The notes under the pieces: model-generated
Database searches by the model: none
The model's input: the letters and a program-made list of their open reading frames with translations, nothing else
What the model was told of the DNA's origin: nothing
Shown here: piece by piece, positions 21,151 through 30,714 of the stretch
Layout: each line of letters opens with the position of its first letter
How positions within the stretch are numbered: the stretch's first letter is position 1
Made by a program: the position numbers and the translations under genes
NCBI GenBank assembly: GCA_036365455.1
Contig: JAWQUS010000025.1
Coordinates: 21,798,001 to 21,862,000, forward strand
Direction: 5' to 3'
From: Macrosoma leucophasiata
Lineage: Eukaryota > Arthropoda > Insecta > Lepidoptera > Hedylidae
Length of the DNA stretch: 64,000 nt

Positions 21151-21342
21151 TTCGGCTTTAGGCTTAAATAATAATAATTAGGTACAATAATAGTTTGTGA
21201 AGAACTGGCGCCTGTACTAGATGTCAAAAGAACCTGAAAAACAGATCACCAGGTCTCCCAACATTCAAATGTCAACATGAAGCAAGAATTAAGGTGACTA
21301 ATAGCTATTATATTAACTTGTCATTAAAGAAATTAAACTAGT

Positions 21343-22065
21343 TTTACGGATTTATCTCGCGTATATTAAACTAAAATGATTTTTAAAATCAACCCGACGT
21401 TTCGGTCGCTTTTCAGCTTCCGTGGTCCCGGGCGGACTGAGGTGACATTTGTCTGACAGAAGTTTGAAAAAATTATATGTAGCTACCTCCATCGATTTCG
21501 TAAACGCCTTGCGTAGCGTTCAGGATTAACACAATAATTACTTATGGTATCTTGAGGTCTTGCAGACTGCTGCGGCTGGGATTTAATCTTGCTAAGTATG
21601 GGATCCCATGATGTTGATAATCGCCATCCATCTTCTCTATTGAAATTTGGGTGTTTTTTAATTTCAATAGTCTCGCGTACCATTCGTGGAATGGGTTTGT
21701 GTTCTCTAGCGAGTATTTGAATTTTATCAAACCGGATGTAATGGTTTGGCTTATCCGCTATGTGTTCACAGACTGCAGACCTCCCTGTTCTTCGGTTTTT
21801 GACATCAGCAATGTCAGCAATTTGGCAGCATCAATTTAACGCGGGTGGAGCTCTTTTCGTTTGACCAATATATGAGAGTCCACAATCACAATCTAATTTA
21901 TAAATGCCAGAATTTTGTAATGGAATATTACTTTTAATGGGTCTTAAATACTGATGAAACTTTTTATATGGTTGATTAAAAATCATTTTAGTTTAATATA
22001 CGCAAGATAAATCCGTAACAATAGTTTTATTTCAATGAGTGTAGCTCGCGAAATCCTAAGAACAT
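21343..22065 (-). mobile_element. Penelope-like element remnant with GIY-YIG endonuclease
   Basis: On the minus strand from about 21925 to 21540, broken frames read GIYKLDCDCGLSYIGQTKR, then a frameshift, KNRRTGRSAVCEHI, EHKPIPRMVRETIEIKKHPN and FNREDG. This is the layout of the GIY-YIG nuclease at the C-terminus of Penelope-type retroelements (GIY and YIG tracts, then Arg-rich and Glu-bearing segments). It is flanked by inverted copies of AAAATGATTTTTAAAATCAA with ACCCGACGTTTCGGTCGC (21375-21412) and its complement near 21975-22010. Reverse transcriptase sequence is absent, so the copy is truncated and dead. Confidence 0.75.
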
Positions 22066-22195
22066 ATCTTGTCATTAAAGACATTCATAATGTTAAGCAG
22101 AGTTTGTTAAAGCATTTGTTTATTATATTTACGAGTACTTGCATAGTACTCGTAAATATAAAAATGAGAGAATGTAATTTGTTTGTTAAGGTAAG

Positions 22196-22485
22196 TATTT
22201 TATTTTTAAAGAAAAATAAAATGGAAAGAAAAATTTGACTTCAGGCGAGACTCGAACTCGCGGCCTACTGGAAATCTAGTCCAGCCGCTCTTCCAATTGA
22301 GCTACTGAAGTTCTGCCCGATTTGTCAAATCTTTCCTTCACATCTATTGCATTGCTTTATGGTAGCAGCAGCGCCATCTATTACCAACTATGCTAGTTAG
22401 TAATAGATGGTTCGTTGCATTTTTCTTTAAAAATAAAATATATTTCACAAGCATGTGTTAATGCGAAATAATATAAAAACAAGGT
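22196..22485 (-). mobile_element. SINE-B copy, inverted, with a second tail in direct orientation
   Basis: 22200-22395 is the inverted SINE-B (tRNA-like part at 22245-22312, where the anticodon-arm analogue has complete CTGGA/TCCAG pairing). From 22415 the tail appears again in the other orientation, giving a head-to-head arrangement. Confidence 0.75.
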
Positions 22486-22496
22486 AAGTATTAATG

Positions 22497-22556
22497 TGTG
22501 TGTTTGTGTGTCTGCGTGTAAGCGCGCGCGTGTGTGTGTGTGTGTGTGTGTATGTG
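22497..22556 (+). repeat. (TG)n microsatellite
   Basis: An interrupted TG/CG dinucleotide run between two SINE-B copies. Confidence 0.9.
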
Positions 22557-22654
22557 TGTAATCCTGTTAGTCCGGTTTACCTGTGTCTAGTCCTACGATA
22601 CGAAATCAATATATTTAGTGGGGGTAATTTTAATTTTAATTTTAAAATTATTAT

Positions 22655-22890
22655 GTCGGTTGCCTACTAACATTGTTGGCAATAGATGTTGCTACTAATG
22701 CAATAAAATGAAAAGGAAGAATTTGACAAATCAGGCGTGGACTTCGGTAACTCAGTTGGGAGAGCGGCTGGACTAGATTCCCAGTGGTCGTGAGTTCGAG
22801 TCTCGCCTGAAACCAATTCTTTCTTACCATTTTCTTTAAAAATACATATTTCAGTAGCATGTGTTATTGCGAAAAATAATATAAAAACAT
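22655..22890 (+). mobile_element. SINE-B copy, diverged
   Basis: Leader (GTTGCCTACTAACATTGTTGG), tRNA-like head (GTAACTCAGTTGGGAGAGCG, GTTCGAGTCTC) and tail (TTTCAGTAGCATGTGTTATT) in direct orientation. Confidence 0.8.
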
Positions 22891-23315
22891 TCATACTACT
22901 CTGACAACCCTTGCCGGTTAATGCAGTGGAAGGCAGTTACTATAAAAACGGTAATTACCCTTCGACCTTCCCTCAGCTGCCGATGACAGTAAACTTTTAT
23001 TGCCAGTAAAAATAATGTTTTGTCCATCCAAATCGATGTACGTTACACAAGTTTCATGTCCCAAATTAATGGGTTACCGAGTCTGAGTATAAACAATGTT
23101 GATGCATTTTGTGTAACTCAAAAAGTTGGTGGTTATGACTCTGTTGGTGGCGTAGGAGGCCACTACTGGTACACGAAGTATCAAGTTTCAGTCCTCGATT
23201 CTAGGAATTCATATCGTTTCTGGTTACTTGTGTGAATACACTAAGTCTAGTCTTTCCTTAAGACATTCAGCAGTCAATTGTTTATTGTTTCAACTATGCC
23301 CTACAACTAATAACT
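22891..23315. other. No gene seen
   Basis: A 71-codon frame at 23020-23235 has no recognisable features. No repeat ends were identified. Confidence 0.45.
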
Positions 23316-23946
23316 CTACTGTTGGTAGAGCTCCAGTGACGGAGCTCATGGGCGTAGGGAACATCGCATTCCCTAATCTCATCATCATTATTATTTCAGC
23401 CAAAAGATGACCACTGCTGGTCAAAGGTCTCCCTCAAAGATTGCCACGGCGAACGGTCCTGGGCCGCCCTCATCCAACGATTGCTCGCGACCTTTACCAG
23501 GTCGTCGGTCCATCTCGTGGAAGCCTGCCTACGCTTCGTCTTCCGGTACGCAGTCGCCACTCCAGAACTGTTCTGCCCCAACGGCAGTCAGTTTTTCGAG
23601 CTATGTGCCCACTGCCACTTGAGTTTCGCTTTTGGTGGGCTATGTCGGTTACTTTGGTTCTCGTGCGGATCTCCTCATTTCTGATTCGATCTCGCAGAGA
23701 AACTCCGAGCATAGCCCTCCTCCTTCCCAAATCTACTTGCCGCTAAATGGTAATATTCAGTGCTAACATGTTCCCGTCAGGTGGTAACGTACGGTCCTGT
23801 AATATCCGGCACAACAGCATTATAACTTCGACTTCAGTGGTAGCAACGCATGTTCTCTGAATGTTTTATGTAGATGTTTATTAGCTTCAGTAATCACAAA
23901 CCATCAATAATTTGCTTGTTTGCCTCTTTGTGACATAAAAAAATAA
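23316..23946 (+). mobile_element. SINE-A copy split by an RTE fragment
   Basis: The head at 23316-23372 (GGTAGAGCTCCAGTGACGGA) and the middle and tail at 23734-23946 (TACTTGCCGCTAAATGGTAA to TGACATAAAAAA) are one SINE-A unit, separated by an inserted RTE 3' end. Confidence 0.85.
23373..23733 (-). mobile_element. RTE-like LINE 3' fragment nested in SINE-A
   Basis: The antisense C-terminal coding end matches the RTE at 28372-29641, with the same GATGATGA-type tail now at the left edge (CATCATCATTATTATTTCAG). Frames are broken. AATCT occurs on both sides (ending near 23373 and near 23734) and may be the target duplication. Confidence 0.85.
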
Positions 23947-23957
23947 TCGAGTTCGAT

Positions 23958-24287
23958 AAAGAATAGATCTATACAAATAAGTAAAATTGGAGTGTCTGTT
24001 TGTTATATAGAATTAACCGCTTTTTACTAAATGCATATGTATATGTATACACGGTACATATACCTAAACAACATTTTTTTAGATTTTTGTCTGTTTGTCT
24101 GTCTGTCTGTTTCCCGGGGCTAATCTTGGGAACGGCTGGACCGATTTTGACGGGACTTACACGGGCAGATAGCTGATGTAATAAGGAGTAACTATTATAC
24201 GAGCTGCGCCCACGATTTCGTCCGGGTAGATACTGAACTATCATAAGTTCTCACGCGGGCGAAGTCGCGGGCACAGCTAGTCATAAT
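23958..24287 (-). mobile_element. Family-F repeat, full copy
   Basis: It runs from ATCTATACAAATAAGTAAAA through TGTCTGTCTGTCTGTTTC, GACCGATTTTGACGGGAC and AGATAGCTGATGTAATAAGG to GCGGGCGAAGTCGCGGGCAC. It is the single-unit version of the sequence expanded at 7206-7823. Confidence 0.7.
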
Positions 24288-24303
24288 ATATAATAATAGG
24301 TAA

Positions 24304-24520
24304 TTGCACATCGACCTTAGGAAGGAGACATCGGATCATTATGTCGGGTCTGTTGAACGTTATCTTTTTCGCACCTTACCTATGTGACGCTTGTCGGCCA
24401 TTGTCATCAAGATTTGACCCATACCAGACTATCAGTGCTTACGTAGGCAGTGTGCAGCAGAGACAACGCTCTACGAAGTCATAACTAGCCTATTGTCTAT
24501 TTCGGAGGCTCGATGTGCAA
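24304..24520 (+). mobile_element. MITE-G, copy 2
   Basis: Ends TTGCACATCGACC and CTCGATGTGCAA. It keeps the internal GAACGTTATCTT and ACAACGCTCTACG inverted pair of the family. Confidence 0.85.
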
Positions 24521-24743
24521 ATTTTTTTTCTGCAGGTACATGTGGTTGAAATTGAAACGTAAATTTTTCATCATATTCAAAATCACCTTCAATGCGAGGT
24601 TCTTACATCTGGTACCTAACTGATGTTTGGTGCTTGATCAAATAATAATAAAAGCGCATTAGAGCGCTTACTAAAACTTAAAAAATGGACAAAAAAAAAA
24701 GGAAAAAAGTAGAAACGCAGCGGACGCCCCTCCCACATTTACT
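24521..24743. other. Spacer and possible 5' end of the Jockey copy
   Basis: AT-rich to about 24690. The GC-richer stretch just before 24744 (CGCAGCGGACGCCCCTCCC) may belong to the LINE that follows. Confidence 0.4.
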
Positions 24744-26268
24744 GTGGACATGTGCAACATCAGGGGTTTACATTCCAACCTTAACGCCGTTCACCACCAC
24801 CTCGAAACGGCTAAGCCGGCCCTACTCTTTCTGACGGAGACACAATTATCCTCTCCACTTCACACAGCGTACCTTACTTACCCCGGCTATACTCTGGAGA
24901 ACACTTTCGTTCGCCGCGCCGGGGTATGTCTGTATGTCCAAGAGGATGTCTGTTGTCGCCGTCTTGACCATTTTGAAGACAAGGACCTGTCGCTATTGTG
25001 GGCACGATCTTCTAGTATATCTCACGCACCATTGGTCCCACGCCTTGGACAAGAGTGGGGAGGCATTGGCTGTAAGCCTGGCTAAGCCTTTGACCGGGTC
25101 TGGCACAGGGCACTCCTCGCGAAACTTCCATCCTACGGTCTTCCCGAGAGGCTATGCAACTGGACAGCCAGCTTTCTGTCTGAGCGTTATATACAAGTCT
25201 TAGTTGACGGTCAGCGCTCAGACAGACTACCTATCAACGCTGGTGTGCCGTAAGGCTCTGTGCTATCTCCCACACTTTTTCTTCTGCATATCAATGAAAT
25301 ATTGGAGCAAAACTCCAATTTTCATTGCTATGCCGATGATAGTACGGGAGACGCACACTACACTAGCCGTGCAAATGCCTCTCGGACACTTATCGAGGAA
25401 AGCAGGACTAGACTTGTGTCTGAAATCGAGCACTCTCTGGAGCGGGTCTCGGATTAGGATCGACTTAATTTAATACAGTTCAACCCCTCGAAGACACAAG
25501 TCTACGCGTTCACCGCTAAAAAAAACCCCATTCATTGTAGCACCGCAGTTCCAGGGCATTCCGCTCACCGTTGATAAAAGTATCGGTATCCTGGGCATTG
25601 ACATATCGAACGAAGTGCAATTCGGGAGTCACATTAAGTGTAAGACCAAGTTGGCTTCAAAAAAGTTGCGGGTGCTTAACAAAGCGAGGCAGTATTTCAC
25701 ATCGGGGCAGCTACTACAGCTTTATAAGGCTCAAGTGCGGCCCCATTTGGAATACTGCTCTCATTTGTGGGCGGGAGCCCCCAAATACCAGCTTGGTCCA
25801 CTTGACTCCCTACAAAAACGCGCCGTTCGTATTGTTAACGATCCAGGACTTACTGACAGGCTCGAACATCTGAGCCTGCGCAGAGATATTGGGAGTCTGT
25901 GCGTGTTGGTCCGTCTCTACAATGGTGAGTGCTCTGCTGAACTGTTTGTCATGGTGCCACCGTCTCTTTTCCTACACCGTACTACCCGCCGAAGAGAGAA
26001 GTTCCACCCACACCGACTGGACACCTGGCAGTGCTCAACGGTGAAGTTTTCACGTTCGTTCCTGCCCAGAACGTGTAAATTGTGGAGCGAACTTCCCTCT
26101 GAGGTGTTCCCTAGGAGCTACAATATGGGGTTCTTCAAAAATGGCGTCAAAAGAGTCCTTCAGGGCTGGCAGCGCGTTGGCAACTCCCCTGGTGTTGCAA
26201 ATGTTCATAGGCGACGGTGACCACTTTCCATCAGGTGGCCCGTTTGCTTGTCTGTCAACCTTCAGAAA
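24744..26268 (+). mobile_element. Jockey-like LINE, internally deleted copy
   Basis: 24744-25085 encodes the start of an apurinic endonuclease (MCNIRGL, KPALLFLTETQL, FVRRAGVCLYV). It then jumps into the reverse transcriptase palm region ([19 protein letters not shown] in another frame, NFHCYADDS around 25315-25345). The C-terminal part 25615-26220 is still open (ORF of 201 codons with [26 protein letters not shown] and [20 protein letters not shown]). Most of the endonuclease and the RT fingers are missing. It ends with an A-run near 26268. Jockey family members have an EN-RT second ORF and a poly-A tail. Confidence 0.9.
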
Positions 26269-26363
26269 TGAAAAAAAAAAAACTTCTGTTTCATGAAAAC
26301 CACCAAAACTTTCACGGAATATAGGTAAGATTAAACAAAGATACATAAAAACTGATTGAAGCG

Positions 26364-26690
26364 CGCATGGCCCAGCGGCTGGTGTAGATCGTAAGCGATC
26401 TACTCGGTTAAGAACTACGGGCGCGGTCGCAAATTAAATGCGCGTTTCCGTGCTTCGGAGGGCACGTTAAGCCGTCGGTCCCGGTTGCTATCGATGGATA
26501 GCAGTCGTTAAACCTTGTCGGAGGCCTAATGGGCGGTTTGAAAACACCCGACAGCGGGTTGGCCACTAAACCACCCACCTCCACTAATCCGCACTGAAGC
26601 AGAGTGGTGGAATAAGCTCCAGGCCTCCCCCCAAAAAGGGGAGAGACTCGTGCCCAGCAGTGGGACGTATAATGGATTGCCATTATTATT
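26364..26690 (+). mobile_element. 5S-rRNA-derived SINE, copy 3
   Basis: Head TGTAGATCGTAAGCGATC and GGTTAAGAACTACGGGCGCG, with a deletion that removes the C-box analogue GATGGGTGACC (GGTCGCAAATTAAATGCGC), then body and tail as in the other copies, ending (ATT)n. Confidence 0.85.
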
Positions 26691-27411
26691 TTATATTATA
26701 CATAAAAAATTAGCCTCCATTCTAACAGACGTCACGGCCCGCAGATTTCTAGAACATAAAATATAGTTTCTAAGCTAACCCAGTTGCATTTGTCGGCAAT
26801 AAAATGAAATTGAATTGCGCAGTCAGTTCTGCCGCCACACTAAATCGCATTCCAAGAAATTTATTTATGCAGCCTTGGGATCAGTTTAGTCGTAAAGTAA
26901 TCATTCTTGAAACGCGATTCTCTAATTATTTTCGGTTAACCATGGAATTCAATCAAAGATTCAGAGTTAACAGAACATATTCACAAAAAACCGACCATAA
27001 GGGGCTAATCTCTATGCTCGGTTTCTCAGTACATTTAGTACATTTTATAAGTTGATCGACTAACCTGTCACTATTGTTTTATATAGGTATTGACTGAAAT
27101 AGGGTTGTGTCCTAGGTACAAAATCAGTATTTTTTATAATATCATATGAAAATTTAATGTAAAAGGAATTTAAAAGTACAAAACTAACGAAAATTGGAGT
27201 ATTGTAATACGAGAAAACAGATTTCTAAAAAAACGAAAAATAGTGACATTAAAGTTAACTGAAAAATTGAAATAATTTCACTTTTTGAATCTTGATACAA
27301 TTTACACCAACTTTTAGTACGTCAACGTTACAAAAAAAACCGACGAATTGAGAACCAATTTGTCGTTCGGATCTTTATTTATGTATGTACATCGATAATT
27401 TGAAAACGCCT
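26691..27411. other. No gene seen
   Basis: AT-rich. An 83-codon frame at 26804-27055 has no recognisable features. Confidence 0.45.
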
Positions 27412-27655
27412 GTACGGAGTTTTGGCGGGCACCTTGAAAGAACTGTGTGGTGCTCTTATTTTATTTCGCTTTCTTGGTGTATTTTTGAGTTATATTAAAT
27501 AAAGGTGATGGCATTTTGTTTGTTAAAGGTTTATTACAGTGCCCGTGTATAGTGAAATGGAATAACAGTGCGAAAACGCGGCTATTACGCTGCTTATGAC
27601 GAATACGAAATATCGTTTTACTTGACACTGGCAATATGCAATGCCATTATATAAA
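27412..27655 (-). mobile_element. Family-H repeat, internally deleted copy
   Basis: Antisense match to both ends of 8771-9176 (GGAGTTTTGGCGGGCACCTT and CTTGACACTGGCAATATGC), but the block around GTAAAGCGATGGC is missing. Confidence 0.6.
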
Positions 27656-27706
27656 AAAAACGCCTGTAAAGATTTGGATTCTTTTTTTTTGTTTGAAAGG
27701 GTGTGC

Positions 27707-27975
27707 CTCACAGTTGGTCCCATTGTAACCATATCATTATGTGGGATCTTGGAGAAATCGAAGGAACTCTTCAAAATTCATAGCACACTTGAAAGATTTT
27801 CGGTATTTTTTATGATAATAATGTTCCGTGCCTTATGGCCGTATACCTCACAGGTGGTTCCATTGTCACCATGTCAAGATGTGATGATGGGATCCTTAAG
27901 AAATCGAGGGAACTCTTCAAATTTCATAGCACACTTGATAGGTTTTCGATATTTTGTTATATAATAATATTGTCT
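27707..27975 (+). repeat. Two-copy direct repeat, about 140-bp period
   Basis: Units beginning near 27706 and 27846 share CCTCACAGTTGGTCCCATTG-type starts, GGGATCTTGGAGAAATCGA and AACTCTTCAAAATTCATAG. They differ at many positions, so the duplication is old. Confidence 0.75.
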
Positions 27976-28371
27976 GTGTTTGCTTTAGGAAAGCACAATT
28001 TGATGAAGTGGAACGATGGTGAAGACGATTCCTTCATGATGATAGATGGTACCTTCGTAGTTGAAATACCTACTTTTACTGAAATAATACTAATAATAGT
28101 TACACGTTTGTTTAAACATTGTTATTCTTAAGCAGAGGAATTGTAAATAATATTGTCGTGTGCCACCCGCAGAATATTTATCATTATTTAATAAAACATG
28201 GGAAATAATAAGAAAAGTGAAATAGATAGATATTTATTAAAAATGTATTTGAAAACTCATGTTAATTTCTTAAATATTTTTTTCTGTAACTAGAATCTTA
28301 AGATAATAGCTAGGTTAAAATTGACTCATTTCTGATTTTTTCTTCATCCATTCCTTATTGTTCGGCTAATA
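27976..28371. other. No gene seen
   Basis: AT-rich spacer up to the truncated 5' end of the RTE copy. Confidence 0.5.
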
Positions 28372-29641
28372 CACGTCTATAAGCTGTTTTCGAGAGTGAT
28401 TACGAACCGTCTATCTCGCAGACTCGACGACTTCCAGCCTCCCGAACAAGCCGGGTTCCGTAAAGGTTTTAGCACCATAGACCACATACACACGCTGCGG
28501 CAGGTTATACAGAAGACAGAAGATGGTTATACCAGCTCTTATGTCTAGCGTTTGTGGACTATGAGAAAGCCTTCGATTCGGTCGAGATTTGGGCTGTGCT
28601 ACAGTCACTCCAGTGGTGCCAAGTCGACTTCCGATACCTTGAGGTGCTCAGGAGCTTGTACGAAAACGCCACTATGTCGGTTCGCCTTCAGGACCAGAGT
28701 TCGAAACCTATCCAACTGCAGCGAGGTGTGAGACAGGGAGATGTCATATCTCCGAAACTGTTCACCGCTGCATTGGAAGATGTCTTCAAGCTTCTGGACT
28801 GGAACGGACTCGGCATCAACATTAACGGCGAGTACATCTCCCACCTCGGATTTGCGGATGATATCGTAGTCATGGCTGAGACCCTGGAAGACCTTGGCAC
28901 AATGCTCAATGGCATCAGTAGGGCCTCGCAACGAGTGGGCCTTAAAATGAACATGGACAAGACGAAGATCATGTCGAATGTCCTCGTTACGCCCACTCCT
29001 GTTATGGGCGAGGGTACTACACTCGAAGTTGTTGACGAATATGTATACCTGGGACAAATGGTCCAGTTAGGTAGGTCCAACTTTGAGAAAGAGGTCAAAC
29101 GCCGAATCCAACTCGGATGGGCAGCGTTCGGGAAGGTACGATATATCTTCTCGTCCAATTTACCGCAGTGTCTGAAGAAGAAGGTCTTTGACCAGTGTGT
29201 GTCGCCAGTGATGACATACGGAACCGAAACGTGGTCGCTCACTATGGGCCTCATAAGAAGGCTCAAGGTCACTCAGAGAGCAATGGAGAGGGCTATGATC
29301 GGAGTTTCTCTGCGAGATCGAATCAGCAATGAGGAGATCCGGATGAGAACCAAAGTAACTGACATAGCCCACCGAATAGCGAAACTGAAGTGGCAGTGGG
29401 CAGGGCACATAGCTCGCAGAACTGACGGCCGTTGGGGCAGAAGAGTTCTGGAGTGGCGACCGCGTACCGGAAGACGAAGCGTAGGCAGGCCCTCCAAGTG
29501 GTGGACCGACGACCTGGTGAAGGTCGCGGGCAATCGCTGGATGCGGGCGGCCCGGAACCGTTTGTTGTGGCATTCTTTGGGAGAGGCCTTTGTTCAGCAG
29601 TGGACGTCTTTTGGCTGAAATGATGATGATGATGATGATGA
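28372..29641 (+). mobile_element. RTE-like LINE, 5'-truncated, long open frame
   Basis: It starts inside the RT fingers (YKLFSRVITNRLSRRL, then FQPPEQAGFRKGF). A 2-base insertion near 28523 breaks the frame. From 28554 to 29618 a 354-codon frame is open: FVDYEKAFDSVEIW, RGVRQGDVISPKLF, the FADDIVV catalytic motif, YVYLGQ, and a C-terminal domain with RWTDDLVKVAGNRW-like and EAFVQQWTSFG blocks. The tail is (GATGAT)n. It would encode the reverse transcriptase of an RTE-clade element. The endonuclease is absent, so this is a dead 3' fragment. Confidence 0.93.
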
Positions 29642-30162
29642 TTCCTTATGGGGTTTGCGCATACGTAGAGCAACGCGGGCTACCGGTCGCGGCGGACCGG
29701 AGAGGAGTAGCCATAGCGAGTATTACCGATGCAGTGGTTATCTATGAGATTCTCATTTTCATTTGAATGAATTAATTTATTTATTTGCTAAAAATATAGT
29801 TGGTACGATCTTCAGTATACAATATAGCTTCCTTTTATATTTCAACATTTAATTGGCATGCAAATTACAGGATACGTTTTGTTACATCACAATTATTACA
29901 ATTATACTCATTTCTAATTTAGTTAGATTTTACTAAGACGAAGCATACATACTTTAAAAGAATAAGAATTTGTGTTGATAATATATCGATATAAACTGCT
30001 CATGTAAGAGAAGATGATATCGTTAATTATCGGAAATAACCCTATGAAAGGCGACCGAATTAATCGCACGAACCGTAGGTAGACAGACACGCCAATTCTG
30101 TAGGTAGGCCTTCTCCATGTATATATCTCAATGGTCAGCGGAATTTTATTTTTAATTTTAGG
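29642..30162. other. No gene seen
   Basis: A short GC-rich piece (CGGGCTACCGGTCGCGGCGG) at 29670-29705 is followed by AT-rich DNA. Confidence 0.45.
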
Positions 30163-30508
30163 CATCGCTTGGTATTGCCAGTAAAACGATATTTCATATT
30201 TGTAATAAGCAACGTAAAAGTCAGAGTCAATCAGTAAAATCAGTCCGTCAGTTAGTCAGAGTCACAGTAATTTGAGTAAAGCGATGGCTACCTTACCAGA
30301 ACTTTGACGATGAATTTTTGGAGGCAAACCGAAAGAACGTGTTTTCGCACTGTTATTCTATTTCAATATACACGAGCACTGTAATAAGCCTATATCAAAC
30401 AAAATGCCACCAACTTTATTTAATAAAACTTCAAAATACATTATGAAAATGAAATAAAATAAGAGCTCCACACGCCTATTTCAAGGTTCCCGCCAAAACT
30501 CCAGTCCG
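30163..30508 (+). mobile_element. Family-H repeat, copy 4
   Basis: Direct copy from GGCATCGCTTGGTATTGCC to AAGGTTCCCGCCAAAACTCC, carrying GTAAAGCGATGGCTACCTTA and ACAAAATGCCACCAACTTTA. It ends about 200 bp before the TMBIM4 start codon. Confidence 0.65.
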
Positions 30509-30714
30509 CAGGTAAATCCATATTTTTTATTTTTAATCTGTGTTACAAATCAGCTGACTTACAAGTCACTTGTCATTTTATAGCTGTCTTTCCTCTGACA
30601 TTTTATTCAATTTTTTACCTATTAACGAGAAACGTCATCAGTAAAAGTAAATATTTTATTTTACGTGTCGAATTGATTCTTCTACAACTAAATACACAAA
30701 AAATCTACAAAAAT

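Noticed and set aside
28605..29273. 150- and 194-codon minus-strand ORFs
   Set aside because: Mirror frames of the RTE reverse transcriptase on the plus strand, which carries the conserved motifs.
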